NCBI GenBank assembly: GCA_032718475.1 | Contig: JAUCBJ010000111.1 | Span: 1 to 45,000, forward strand | Length of the DNA: 45,000 nt | Source: Nemertoderma westbladi | Taxonomy: Eukaryota > Xenacoelomorpha > Nemertodermatida > Nemertodermatidae | Direction: 5' to 3' | Shown here: positions 11,511 through 22,746 of the stretch, one piece after another | How the letters are laid out: each line of letters starts with the position of its first letter | Position numbering within the stretch: the stretch's first letter is position 1 | Notes under the pieces: model-generated | Seen by the model: the letters and a program-made list of their open reading frames with translations, nothing else | What the model was told of the DNA's origin: nothing | Databases searched by the model: none | Position numbers and translations under genes: made by a program

Positions 11511-14122
11511 ATAATAACGGGTCGCTGATTACTCCCAACAATAATAACGGGTCGCTGATTACTCCCAACAATAATAACGGGTCGCTGATTACTCCCAACA
11601 ATAATAACGGGTCGCTGATTACTCCCAACAATAATAACGGGTCACTGATTACTCCCAACAATAATAACGGGTCGCTGATTACTCCCAACAATAATAACGG
11701 GTCGCTGATTACTCCCAACAATAATAACGGGTCGCTGATTACCCCCAACAATAATAACGGGTCGCTGATTACTCCCAACAATAATAACGGGTCGCTGATT
11801 ACTCCCAACAATAATAACGGGTCGTTGATTACTCCCAACAATAATAACGGGTCGCTGATTACTCCCAACAATAATAACGGGTCGCTGATTACTCCCAACA
11901 ATAATAACGGGTCGCTGATTACTCCCAACAATAATAACGGGTCGTTGATTACTCCCAACAATAATAACGGGTCGCTGATTACTCCCAACAATAATAACGG
12001 GTCGCTGATTACTCCCAACAATAATAACGGGTCGCTGATTACTCCCAACAATAATAACGGGTCTCTGATTACTCCCAACAATAACAACGGGTCGCTGATT
12101 ACTCCCAACAATAATAACGGGTCGCTGATTACTCCCAACAATAATAACGGGTCGCTGATTACTCCCAACAATAATAACGGGTCGATGATTACTCCCAACA
12201 ATAATAACGGGTCGCTGATTACTCCCAACAACAATAACGGGTCGCTGATTACTCCCAACAATAATAACGGGTCGCTGATTACTCCCAACAATAATAACGG
12301 GTCGCTGATTACTCCCAACAATAATAACGGGTCGCTGATTACTCCCAACAATAATAACGGGTCGCTGATTACTCCCAACAATAATAACGGGTCGCTGATT
12401 ACTCCCAACAATAATAACGGGTCGCTGATTACTCCCAACAATAATAACGGGTCGCTGATTACTCCCAACAATAATAACGGGTCTCTGATTACTCCCAACA
12501 ATAATAACGGGTCGCTGATTACTCCCAACAATAATAACGGGTCGCTGATTACTCCCAACAATAATAACGGGTCGCTGATTACTCCCAACAATAATAACGG
12601 GTCGCTGATTACTCCCAACAATAATAACGGGTCGCTGATTACTCCCAACAATAATAACGGGTCGCTGATTACTCCCAACAATAATAACGGGTCGCTGATT
12701 ACTCCCAACAATAATAACGGGTCGCTGATTACTCCCAACAATAATAACGGGTCGCTGATTACTCCCAACAATAATAACGGGTCGCTGATTACTCCCAACA
12801 ATAATAACGGGTCGCTGATTACTCCCAACAATAATAACGGGTCGCTGATTACTCCCAACAATAATAACGGGTCGCTGATTACTCCCAACAATAATAACGG
12901 GTCGCTGATTACTCCCAACAATAATAACGGGTCGCTGATTACTCCCAACAATAATAACGGGTCGCTGATTACTCCCAACAATAATAACGGGTCGCTGATT
13001 ACTCCCAACAATAATAACGGGTCGCTGATTACTCCCAACAATAATAACGGGTCGCTGATTACTCCCAACAATAATAACGGGTCGCTGATTACTCCCAACA
13101 ATAATAACGGGTCGCTGATTACTCCCAACAATAATAACGGGTCGCTGATTACTCCCAACAATAATAACGGGTCGCTGATTACTCCCAACAATAATAACGG
13201 GTCGCTGATTACTCCCAACAATAATAACGGGTCGCTGATTACTCCCAACAATAATAACGGGTCGCTGATTACTCCCAACAATAATAACGGGTCGCTGATT
13301 ACTCCCAACAATAATAACGGGTCGCTGATTACTCCCAACAATAATAACGGGTCGCTGATTACTCCCAACAATAATAACGGGTCGCTGATTACTCCCAACA
13401 ATAATAACGGGTCGCTGATTACTCCCAACAATAATAACGGGTCGCTGATTACTCCCAACAATAATAACGGGTCTCTGATTACTCCCAACAATAATAACGG
13501 GTCGCTGATTACTCCCAACAATAATAACGGGTCGCTGATTACTCCCAACAATAATAACGGGTCGCTGATTACTCCCAACAATAATAACGGGTCGCTGATT
13601 ACTCCCAACAATAATAACGGGTCGCTGATTACTCCCAACAATAATAACGGGTCGCTGATTACTCCCAACAATAATAACGGGTCGCTGATTACTCCCAACA
13701 ATAATAACGGGTCGCTGATTACTCCCAACAATAATAACGGGTCGCTGATTACTCCCAACAATAATAACGGGTCGCTGATTACTCCCAACAATAATAACGG
13801 GTCGCTGATTACTCCCAACAATAATAACGGGTCGCTGATTACTCCCAACAATAATAACGGGTCGCTGATTACTCCCAACAATAATAACGGGTCGCTGATT
13901 ACTCCCAACAATAATAACGGGTCGCTGATTACTCCCAACAATAATAACGGGTCGCTGATTACTCCCAACAATAATAACGGGTCGCTGATTACTCCCAACA
14001 ATAATAACGGGTCGCTGATTACTCCCAACAATAATAACGGGTCGCTGATTACTCCCAACAATAATAACGGGTCGCTGATTACTCCCAACAATAATAACGG
14101 GTCGCTGATTACTCCCAACAAT
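11511..14122. repeat. 30-bp minisatellite (about 87 copies)
   Basis: Tandem 30-bp unit containing ACTCCCAACAATAATAACGG followed by GTCGCTGATT. Because 30 is divisible by 3 and the unit lacks stops in several frames, long ORFs appear on both strands (for example TPNNNNGSLI and LLLLGVISDP decapeptides). None has flanking protein-like sequence, so I regard them as non-coding. Variants (GTCACTG, GTCGTTG, GTCTCTG, GTCGATG, AACAACGG) cluster in the first kilobase; the distal half is almost perfectly uniform. Confidence 0.97.
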
Positions 14123-14215
14123 GGCACTATAACCTGTTCTGAGTTTCGTTTGATGTTTTGATTTGAATAACGTGCCACTGTAACCTGCGTCAAGCCCCCC
14201 CCCCCCCCCCCCCTC
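14123..14215 (+). repeat. Fragment of dispersed repeat ending in poly-C (19 C)
   Basis: Contains TATAACCTGTTCTGAG, then ATAACGTGCCACTGTAACCT, followed by a 19-C run. Nearly the same order (AACCTGTTC, ATAACGCGCCACTGTAACCT, poly-C) occurs at 27.3-27.47 kb, and a related form at 20.85-21.19 kb. It is therefore a dispersed element fragment abutting the minisatellite. Confidence 0.7.
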
Positions 14216-14406
14216 CTCTGGTCTTGAAATTTTATTGCCTGGACAGGACATATTTGAAAAGACAAGCTTGTTTTAGTTTTCACAAATATTATTTTTGAAA
14301 CACATGACTAAGACCTATTCCCTTTCATCGTACCAATAATACCGATAAGGGAACAGGTACATAAATTTATCAATAAAATATAGCCTACCTGCGAGGCTGC
14401 TACAGT

Positions 14407-15634
14407 TAGTCAGGTCGCTTAGCAAGTTAATGTGGACGTTCTAGACAAACTTCCTATAATTGGCACAGGAGTAGATAATTGCCATACCTTTAGTATTTTA
14501 CGGGGAACCAACTTTGCAACATTATTTATCGGTCCCATATTACCATGACAACAGGAGGTAATTTACAAAAGTCCACCTTCCAATAAACCTACAGTCTTCT
14601 AACCTTGACCTACCCCCCATATATCAGCATCAGAGATTCCATTGACGTCATTTGTAAAACCCGGTCGCCATGGCAACTGTTTCAAAAACGAGTTTCAAAC
14701 GCCCCATGAGCAATTATTTACATTTAAAAAATAGCTATGATAGACCCCAGATATATATTTTTCAAATCAAGAAAATTATTACCTTCTAAATATGAAAATA
14801 TGAAAAAATAAGAAAGCGGAAGTGCATAAATAATGAAACATACCCGTTGCTATGGTAACTATATTGACTGTTCTAGTGGTCATAGACCTCTACTGTGTAA
14901 TGAGGAACTAAGATATGTGCATATAATCAAAGTTTAAGTATACTGAACATGTTTTATTCAATATTTTGTCCCCAAATGTTATCGGTTACCATGGCAAGAG
15001 AGACAAACTTGAATGGTCGGTAAGTAATTGTCTCGACTTGGCAACGATGTAAGACACTAGATCCAAAATTGATTTTTTTTTAGATAGTTCGGAACTATAT
15101 ATTAAATTTGGCAGAATATATTTAGTGACTTGTTACCATAGTTACAGGACTACCACAGGTCCATTTAATTGGTCCACTACTAGAAATCAAGAGGGTCTCA
15201 GCCTCACGGATAATATCAGAATATATTTTTAATGTTAGATGATTTTTCCAAATGGGGAACAATTATTAATCAATGGTTTTATATTTTTCGGATATTTACT
15301 GAAAATCGGCGTTTGAATCTCGTTTTTGAAACAGTTGCCATGGCAACCGGGTTTTACAAATGACGTAAATTGAATCTCTGATGCTGATATATCGGCATGG
15401 GGGGTAGGTCAAGGTTAGAAGACTAGCTTTATTGGAAAATTGACTTTTGTACATGTCATCCTGTTGTCATGGTAATATGGGACCGATAAATCATGTTGCA
15501 AAGTTGGTTCCCCTTAAAAAATGAAAGGTATGGTAATTACCTACACCTACTGACCTATGCCAATTATGCTGTTATGGGAAGTTTGTCCAGAACGACCACA
15601 TTAACCTTATTTTTGAGGTTAAGCGACCTGACTA
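14407..15634. mobile_element. Fold-back/MITE-like element with about 300-bp inverted arms
   Basis: The left arm (about 14407-14705) and right arm (about 15306-15634) are reverse complements with scattered substitutions and small indels. Shared blocks include GTCAGGTCGCTTA, GGAACCAACTTTGCAACAT, TTATCGGTCCCATATTACCA, TTCTAACCTTGACCTACCCC and CATTTGTAAAACCCGG. The middle (about 600 bp) has no ORF. The element carries seven 14-bp motifs of X-box form. No transposase, so non-autonomous. Exact ends and target duplication could not be fixed by eye. Confidence 0.8.
14664..15476. promoter_or_regulatory. Cluster of RFX X-box-like palindromes
   Basis: GTTGCCATGGCAAC (15334) is a perfect palindrome of the RFX X-box type. 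Variants lie at 14664 (GTCGCCATGGCAAC), 14846 (GTTGCTATGGTAAC), 14984 (GGTTACCATGGCAA), 15132 (GTTACCATAGTTAC) and 15463 (GTTGTCATGGTAAT), and one more at 14539. Some are mirror partners because they sit in the inverted arms; those at 14846, 14984 and 15132 are in the loop. Binding is inferred from motif form only. Confidence 0.45.
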
Positions 15635-16089
15635 CATACCTGTACCACCAGTACCAGTAGCACATTTCGGGAACTTAATAAAGGAAAAGGGGTCAACAAA
15701 ATGACTTACCACATCAATTTATCACTATCTGATATCCCTGCTTTAGTCTTACGGTCTTCCATATCATATCCAATAAGACGTTCATTAACTTCTGATAATA
15801 ATAGATTTAAAATACGACGTACGGGTATAAATAATATTAGACCTGTAGACTTGTATTGGTTTTAGGTAGGCCTACTTAATTTTGGCTGTACCGTACCGAA
15901 CAGCAATAAGGCCTGTCCAATAGTTGGCAATGGCAAGTGATATTGCTGTATTGCGGAATTGTGGTAGGCCTATTCTCGTCTCCCGGTACCACTATCCTGC
16001 TATCAGACTGTTCAGCTATTGCAGTACTACCTGATTACAGCACTACAGGATAAGGCCATCTAAATATTTATTAAATCTAAATATTATAA
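15635..16089. other. Intergenic, nothing recognised
   Basis: AT-rich sequence with several short palindromes of the AGGCCT and GGTACC type that recur throughout the window. No ORF, RNA gene or repeat boundary could be supported. Confidence 0.6.
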
Positions 16090-16350
16090 ATGAACGGGAG
16101 AATCTTTTAGGCTCGTTAAGCCAAGGAATGCCTGTTCACCACCATGGGTGATCTTCCACAGTAAACCCTTCCACTCTGTTTCCCAAGTTGCCTTGGTTCC
16201 CATTTATCGACCACTGAAGGATGAAAGCCGGGGTTGGGCTAGGCTGCAGCATTTAAAGCACTGTGCCCAAACAGTGCTGCCCCATCTAGGGATCGAACCC
16301 GGGCTCCCTAATCGGAAGCACAGTAATGTCACCACTAGACCAAGCTGCTG
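16090..16350 (-). mobile_element. tRNA-derived SINE
   Basis: Read on the minus strand, it starts with a tRNA-like head having an A box (TGGTCTAGTGG, 16332-16342) and a B box (GGTTCGATCCC, 16289-16299) about 33 bp apart, the internal pol III promoter layout. A tRNA-unrelated body follows to about 16090. The head lacks a clean acceptor stem, so it is a SINE and not a functional tRNA. The 3' limit is uncertain. Confidence 0.7.
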
Positions 16351-18430
16351 CTTAGATATTCTAAATAGTTATTTAGATGGCCTTGTTCTGTTGTTAGAGA
16401 ATTACTAACTACAGTATTTTATTGATATTGCAGTATTGCTGTACTGATGACTGACTTCGGTACCGGTACCTAGACCAGACTACTATTCGTGAAGAATTCA
16501 AATTTCCCGCTAAACAAAACTATATTTAAAATTAACTCCAAAATAAATGCCTATTATTCGCAGAAAGCGGAAAACAAAAGCGATTTTAGCGATTCAACTA
16601 TCTATCCCAGTGGTTGAGTTGGCAAGTTTTGAGAATGCCAACGAGATTAACGATATTGTCTTACAAAGAAACATAAAAATATTTCTACCTTAATATTTTT
16701 TACTGGTCTATTTTTACTTGATTTTACTATGGTAATAGAAGAAAACACAATTATATTATACTTTATTATTTTTTACTAGTATGTTTTTACTTTATTTTAC
16801 TATGGTAATAGAAGAAACACAATTATATTATACTTTATTATTTTTTACTAGTATATTTTTACTTTATTTTCTATGGGAATATTATTTTAATGGAACTACA
16901 TATTTCTGAAGCACTCGTACAGTACATTACCTACATTATTATATTTAGGCCTCCTATGAAAAAGATGCTCTGCCTCATAGGGCTCTCTTTTTCATCTAGA
17001 TATGCTTCCTATTTATTTGTATTTTTGTTTTTTCTTATATATTTTATGAATTAAAAGTATCAATTAATCAATCACTGAAAACTCATCACACGAGGGCATG
17101 ATTATACCTGATGAAAATAGTGTTTGAAAATAGGGCCTTTACGTTTTTAAATCGAATATATTGTTTGATTTGAAAAAAAGTACCTCCAGCGCTACCCAGT
17201 TATCACTGTATACTTGGATTTCGTAGGAAGAAGCGTCTCGGTCCAACGAATTACAACAAAACAACCTAAAAGAAAAGGCACCTAAAATACCCCAAAAAAA
17301 CTTTAAAATTAATTGGCTATATACCATTTTGAAAATAAATATATATTGCAAAATTTCATATTTCACATTCGGCGTCCTCCTGTGTTCAATTATACACATT
17401 TTTCTTGCCTTGTCCACAGACTAACTGGCAGTAGAAATACAAGTAAGGCTCCAACACCATGTTACTATTAGAGATAATCATGGCTGGTTTTCTATGTTTA
17501 TTTGTTTAATATTATTATGAACATGATGCCATATGAAGGGATGGAGATGTCGGTTGTGAAGGGCGTGGGGGTACTACTGCAAATATGGAAAGGGCTACAA
17601 CATTTGGATGGTGTACTCGTGTACTGCTTCCTATCGTTATCTTTGCTTATAGAACGAATTTTCTAATTTGGCGCCCTTCGCAAATCGGCGCCCTGTGACA
17701 CACTTGTCCCCCTCCCCTCCCCCACAGAATTACTGTACCATACAACGTAAAATACACCACACAATATGCTGAGATTGAGATTATTTATTGCACAATAAAA
17801 TTTCGACAAAAATAGCGTAAATATACATACATACAGTTTACAGTTACATATAACACATAAGGCAATTAATTTTACATTTATTACATCTTTTTAAAAAAAA
17901 AATTGCCATGCATAAAAAGTTAAAAAACTATCATAAAAATAATTTGTAGGTAACAAATATCATTTAGTATCAAATAACATTTAAATAGTTCTGTCAAAGA
18001 ACAAGCAGAGAATGGTGTTACTATATATGAGAGGTTAAATAATTGTTTAATAGGTTAAAAAAAATTCATCGTAAATTTATAGTGCAGGGGATAGCCTCAT
18101 GAGTTATTTAACTCGTTTTCATGGGGGTCCCCGAGAAAAAATATTGCAAATGTATGCCATAATAAGGTATTGCTATATGAGATAAAAATAATATTGCGGA
18201 ACATCGTATTATATTTAAAAATATTAGTGTTAAAATTCTAAATATTTTAAAATAGGTATCGGCTGATTGTCATTTCGAAAGAGTTTTAAATAAAATTTAA
18301 AAAGCTTTAAAATCATCATCTTTTATCGTGGACAGTTTTATCGTATTGCTCCTGACTCTCGTTTATTGTCTCGTCTATCGTTTATTGAGGAGGTGTTTGC
18401 CACATATGTACCATCTATGTGATGTAAAAC
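16351..18430. other. Intergenic with a 73-bp tandem duplication and a retroelement-like tail
   Basis: At 16700-16880 a unit of about 73 bp (containing CTATGGTAATAGAAGAAA and ACACAATTATATTATACTTT) is repeated about 2.5 times. Around 17770-17830 the minus strand reads like the 3' end of a non-LTR element (TTGTGCAATAAATAATCTCA plus a short ATCTCA repeat). No convincing coding sequence; the 92-codon minus-strand ORF at 17139-17417 has no recognisable features. Confidence 0.6.
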
Positions 18431-18436
18431 CAAATT

Positions 18437-18449
18437 GTTGCTAGGCAAT
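18437..18449 (+). promoter_or_regulatory. Possible X-box upstream of centrin-3
   Basis: GTTGCTAGGCAAT lies about 334 bp upstream of the CETN3 ATG and fits the RFX X-box pattern except for its last base. RFX factors commonly drive ciliary and basal-body genes (established knowledge). One short motif is weak evidence, and the transcription start is unknown. Confidence 0.35.
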
Positions 18450-18770
18450 GCCCTACATTATAAACAACATCAAAACAGATTACAGATATTTGAGTCTGTG
18501 GCCGGCCTATCTGCTATGTTCCGTACCGGTAGCAAACTGCAGTATATAGGGTATAAATTAAACAAATACAAACCAATCTCCTGATCTGTGTATACTGTAC
18601 ATAGCTGGGATACCGGTACCGACTGGCAAACGTAACAATCAGATAATTTCACCTTAAAAACTGTCCAACACCCGGGTACCGCACCGCACCGCCCTCCGTA
18701 CTGGTTCCGGAATACTCTGGAGTTTATTCTTCGGCTTTGAGGTTGCGAAATCGAATGCGGCAGCTCAAAC

Positions 18771-18917
18771 ATGGCGTTTTCTATGGGAGATAAAATAAGA
18801 CCTCGTAAACCGGGAAGGAAACGGGAACTCGGGGACGACCAGAAGCAAGAGATACGAGAAGCTTTCGAACTGTTTGATACAGACAAGGATGGATTAATTG
18901 ATTACCACGAACTTAAG
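18771..18917 (+). CDS. CETN3: Centrin-3, exon 1
   Basis: Start of a small EF-hand protein of centrioles, basal bodies and (as a Sac3-type partner in other centrins) nuclear pores. The ATG at 18771 opens 49 codons, ending at donor GTTAGT. After a short basic N-terminus ([11 protein letters not shown]) comes the centrin signature [15 protein letters not shown] with a complete first EF loop ([12 protein letters not shown], residues 36-47). The basic RKRREL-type leader and the wording of the later exons match centrin-3 better than centrin-1/2. The full product from three exons is 165 residues, against about 167 for vertebrate CETN3. The phase at the exon end is 0. Confidence 0.93.
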
Positions 18918-19320
18918 GTTAGTTTAATTTAGTTTAGCTTAGCTTGGCTACATCTGGCCATACGCAGTTTCATAATATGCCGATACTGAGTATAATAATT
19001 ATTATTATTTGTCTATGTCGTGATAATGTTATGTTCTCCGCCGCTCATTCATTAAATCTGAGACCAGTAAACCTAGAAAAGGATGTGTCCATACTGAGTA
19101 CCTGAGGAGACTCAAGGTACCAATACCAACACTACCAACATTCAACCTGTCAAGTTTTGCAACTAGATCCTTCAGTTTTGCGGCACCAGTGGTTTTAAAT
19201 AGTCCCCCTAAACATTAGAACTACAACAAACCATGATTAAAGTGGAAAGTTTCAGTTAACAGTATTTACATAGGTAAGCCCCTCGACATTCAACAGTGAT
19301 AGTTTCATATAATGTTTTGG
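18918..19320. other. CETN3 intron 1, proximal part
   Basis: Starts at the donor GTTAGT. I see no gene, RNA or repeat in this AT-rich stretch. The rest of the intron holds a decayed LINE remnant, a SINE head and about 150 bp of AT-rich sequence before the acceptor at 20412. Confidence 0.6.
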
Positions 19321-19329
19321 TTCAATTTT

Positions 19330-20150
19330 GGTTTCTGAGAGAGTGGAACTAAGAGGGTTATTTCGGTTGGACGGTAGTGGGGGTTGGTCGGCAGCTTGCA
19401 ATAGTGAAAGTCATTCTGATTCCGTCTCGATAGTACCTACATTTTGGCCTGCTGGTTTGTTTTGTTGGGATTTAGGAGATCAATGTTTTAAAAGTGTTCC
19501 CTCTCAGCATTTGTTAGGTGGTAGTTTTTTTATAGTAATACCTTCCCCCAAATATCTGTGTCCATCAAAGTCTGTCGGTGCTGCTGGTCGCACACTATAT
19601 GAATGGAGGCATACTGTGAGGCCACGTATATCGCTGAAGGTATAACATCATCGAATGGGAGTTTGGAGCTAGTTAAGTAGTCGACAATGTTGGTACGTGT
19701 TGTTGAGGTGGTTAAACGGCCAATGCGGATATGTGCTTTCCTTGCAGGTGGAGATGAACGTGAAGGTATATCAGCTGCCTGTAATGGACCTCCTATCTTT
19801 CTCCCCCGAGTTAATGGGATAGCCCTATTTGAAGCTTCCGAACTCTGAACCGGTATAGAGTGAAGTTGGTTTGATTAGCGATGACTTGGTTGTTGTGGAG
19901 TGGTACCGGTATGCGTTGGGGCACGTCTTGGGCGGTTTCGTTTGATAGTTGCCCAGCCAGAAAAAATCGTTTATTTCTACGTCCTCATTTGGTAGTTCGC
20001 TATGGTTTTTGGATCTCCCCAATAACCTCGATCATCAGTTGTCGTTGTTGGGTTCGACGTTTGTTTCTTGGTTGATTTGGTAGATCTCTGTGGCGGAGTT
20101 TTTGGCGGAGATTTCTATATTCTCACATCCTATATTATCCATTGTAACTT
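19330..20150 (-). pseudogene. Decayed LINE ORF1-like remnant
   Basis: On the minus strand a frame beginning near 20145 (MDNIGCENIEISAKN) and continuing with breaks contains ARKAHIRIGRLTTSTTRTNI, VDYLTSSK, YASIHIVCD and TLMDTDIWGK. This spacing resembles the C-terminal domain of many LINE ORF1 proteins (F/I-x-GR/GL-..TT..D..DYL ... LMD..FWP.G). At least one stop and one or two frameshifts break it. It lies inside CETN3 intron 1. Assignment is by eye; an unrelated decayed gene is possible. Confidence 0.4.
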
Positions 20151-20179
20151 ATTGTTGGGCACAGCTTTTTGCAAAGTCG

Positions 20180-20260
20180 GCAATGACGTCCAGGTGGGAT
20201 CGAACTGGTGACCTCCGGGTTGGAAGTCTGACGCTCTAACCATTCAGCTAGCGGCTCTTT
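20180..20260 (-). mobile_element. tRNA-like SINE head
   Basis: Minus strand shows an A-box-like TAGCTGAATGG (20240-20250) and a B box AGTTCGATCCC (20196-20206). The sequences at the presumed acceptor stem do not pair, so this is not a working tRNA. The body downstream is not clearly delimited. It sits in CETN3 intron 1. Confidence 0.55.
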
Positions 20261-20412
20261 CTTATAATAATATGAAACCAATCATTCACCCATAACACCA
20301 ATAATAAATATATTCCGTTGTCCGTTTTGTGTTTCTTAGTCGAAAAAAAATAATTAATTAAAATTTTTACAACATAGTTTGCAGAATACGTCACGAAATT
20401 TTATTTTCGTAG

Positions 20413-20605
20413 GTGGCGTTACGCGCTTTGGGATTTGATGTAAAAAAGGCCGACGTTGTAAAAATTTTGAACGATTATGACAGGAACCAGGAAGGTAAAC
20501 TCTGTTACCAGGATTTCAATGAACTCGTTACGGAATGGATGTTAGACAGAGACCCTAGGGAGGAAATCATTAAAGCATTTCATTTATTCGACGATGACGA
20601 CTCAG
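20413..20605 (+). CDS. CETN3: Centrin-3, exon 2
   Basis: Acceptor TTTTCGTAG, then VALRALGFDVKKADVVKIL, a second EF-hand (loop DYDRNQEGKLCY, lacking several liganding acids as in vertebrate CETN3), and DPREEIIKAFHLFDDDDSG, which opens the third EF-hand. It covers residues 50-113 plus one base; the donor GTAGTG splits a glycine codon that exon 3 completes. Reading on past the donor gives an ORF of 144 codons, but that continuation is intron. The following intron is 4.35 kb and hosts another gene. Confidence 0.93.
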
Positions 20606-20639
20606 GTAGTGTTACACACATATACAACACCTACGGCCT

Positions 20640-20700
20640 GCTGATTCCATTCCATTCAATTCAATTCAATTCTTTGTTTATTAAAAAAAAAAATGTTACA
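20640..20700 (-). repeat. Retroelement-like 3' tail
   Basis: Minus strand reads TTTTTAATAAACAAAG followed by GAATT-GAATT-GAAT short tandem units, a form typical of 3' ends of non-LTR retrotransposons or SINEs. Only the tail is identifiable. Confidence 0.4.
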
Positions 20701-20839
20701 TTAATAGAGAATTTAAAAACACCTCATCACCAATTTGACGCCCATGCGAAGAATACCAGAATTTCACTTTTCGGTCGACTTTTTATTGTAATTTTATATA
20801 TGAAGACTTTTTATTTTTTTAATTTATCTTTATTTAGTG

Positions 20840-21190
20840 TTTTATAGCGCTTATTTCTGTCTTATAACCTGTACATATACTAATTCGTTTATTGTTTTGG
20901 TTAGATTAAGCCCTTCTGTAACCTGTGTTTATAGTGAAAACCTGGTATTCTTCACATGGGGGTAACTGCAAAGTGAAATATAAGGCAGAAAGTCTGGTAT
21001 TCTTCACATAGGGGTAATTCTCAATTTAGGGAAAGGAGCAGGTTACAGTGGAACGTTACTTTAACCAAAACAATAAACTAAGCTTAAGCACAATATAACA
21101 GGTTACAGTTTTATTTTTGAGAATAATCAGCTGTTATTTGCGTCGAATTTCCCCTGGAGAGGGATAAATTTTTATTGCGTCCAGTTTCCC
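20840..21190. repeat. Dispersed fold-back repeat, copy 1
   Basis: The left part (TATAACCTGTAC, TTTATTGTTTTGGTTAGA, CTGTAACCTG) is mirrored by the right part (CAGGTTACAGTGGAACG, TTTAACCAAAACAATAAAC, TATAACAGGTTACAG), giving about 65-bp imperfect inverted ends around 20860-21115. The tail GCGTCCAGTTTCCCCCC is shared with the copy at 26.96-27.55 kb. Non-autonomous element of unknown family. Confidence 0.65.
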
Positions 21191-21267
21191 CCCTATCTGA
21201 AAACTTCAGTACTGCCGTATTAATACTGAAACCTAATAACAGAGTAAGTAAAAAGTAATAGACCATA

Positions 21268-21822
21268 GGCAATCTATCGGTACGAATACTGAAACTGAAG
21301 TAGGCCTATTACTGTAGGTATATCGGTACGAAACCTAATAAAATAATACGTTGTTCTGAAGGCAATAGGTCTATCGGTACGAATACTGAAACTGAAGTAG
21401 GCCTATTACTGTAGGTATATCGGTACGAAACCTAATAAAAGAATACGTTGTTCTGAAGGCAATAGGCCTATCGGTACGAATACTGAAACTGAAGTAGGCC
21501 TATTACTGTAGGTATATCGGTACGAAACATAATAAAAGAATACGTTGTTCTGAAGGCAATAGGTCTATCGGTACGAATACTGAAACTGAAGTAGGCCTAT
21601 TACTGTAGGTACATCGGTACGAAACCTAATAAAATAATACGTTGTTCTGAAGGCAATAGGTCTATCGGTACGAATACTGAAACTGAAGTAGGCCTATTAC
21701 TGTAGGTATATCGGTACGAAACCTAATAAAAGAATACGTTGTTCTGAAGGCAATAGGCAATCTATCGGTACGAATACTGAAACTGAAGTAGGCCTATTAC
21801 TGTAGGTACATCGGTACGAAAC
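21268..21822. repeat. 97-bp tandem repeat, about 6 copies
   Basis: The unit contains CTATCGGTACGAATACTGAA, CTGAAGTAGGCCTATTACTG and TACGTTGTTCTGAA. Copies start near 21268, 21361, 21458, 21555 and so on, at 97-bp spacing. A partial seventh copy lies at 21942-21980 after an interrupting fragment whose AATAAACTTGAAACTTGAA end looks like a retroelement tail. Intronic in CETN3. Confidence 0.9.
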
Positions 21823-22061
21823 CAATATATGTGCTTCACAATATATAAAATACAATATGTTTTTTTCTGTGCAATATTAACAGTGGCATAAGGAATGAAT
21901 AAACTTGAAACTTGAACCTAATAACAGAATACGTTGTTCTGAAGGCAATAGGCCTATCGGTACGAATACTGTAACTGAAGCATGGCAACTGACCAAAGCG
22001 TAGTTAATATAAAATATTTGGTGCTGGAATATTTTTTTTTGGTTGACAAGTAGGCCTAATT

Positions 22062-22175
22062 ATTTTTGGGGGATGAATAATTGTTTTTGGGGAATGAATA
22101 ATTGTTTTTGGAGGATGAATAATTGTTTTTGGGGGATGAATAATTGTTTTGGGGGATGAATAATTGTTTTTGGTG
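22062..22175. repeat. 20-22-bp minisatellite, about 5-6 copies
   Basis: Imperfect repeats of GGGGGATGAATAATTGTTTT within CETN3 intron 2. The 61-codon minus-strand ORF over it is a repeat by-product. Confidence 0.85.
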
Positions 22176-22746
22176 ATAAGAATATTCAAAATTGGGGGAT
22201 GCGAATTGGTGCAACAAAAAAATATATTTGGTGCAAAATAATTTATTTTGGTGTTATCTCATCTAATTTGGGGTGGCATTCAATTTGTGGCGTTTTATTA
22301 TTGTACATTTATTTTGACATGTTCCATACAATGAAGACATTTTAGAATGTTTTTTATTATTGAATGTTTAGTTTTCTACTTTATAAATAAAATAAACTCT
22401 AGCTAGTAAACAATTATTACAAATATTTTATCTACCATGACTCAGTAATTTTTCCTGGAACATTTATTTTATATTTGATTAGGATTAAAATATTTATTTT
22501 TTCAACTATAATTTTTTTCCTAGCTCGTAAAAAGTAGTAGCTGACTCAAAATTTAATATACCATCTACTTCTTACTACAATCGAACTTTTGAAATTTTCA
22601 AATTTTGGTGTAAATATATTGTAGTGATAAATATATTGATTGCAAATTTGCAAAAGACGAAAGATCTCAGAAGTCAGGAATTCTTACCGTTACGAATACA
22701 ATTTATTAAATAATTATTTGTACAAGTCTTGCTTCACATTCGAACA
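22176..22746. other. Upstream region of nested gene, nothing recognised
   Basis: Very AT-rich intronic sequence of CETN3 that must contain the promoter of the nested gene at 22747 if that gene is transcribed independently. I cannot point to a specific TATA box or initiator with confidence. Confidence 0.5.

Noticed and set aside
11434-14283. Very long ORFs (778-949 codons) over the 30-bp array on both strands
   Set aside because: They exist only because the unit is 30 bp and lacks stops; three overlapping frames on two strands are open and the flanks are not protein-like.
16148-16408. 86-codon plus-strand ORF
   Set aside because: It is the antisense of a tRNA-derived SINE.
22004-22189. Minus-strand ORF with PPKTIIH repeats
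   Set aside because: By-product of a 20-22-bp intronic minisatellite.
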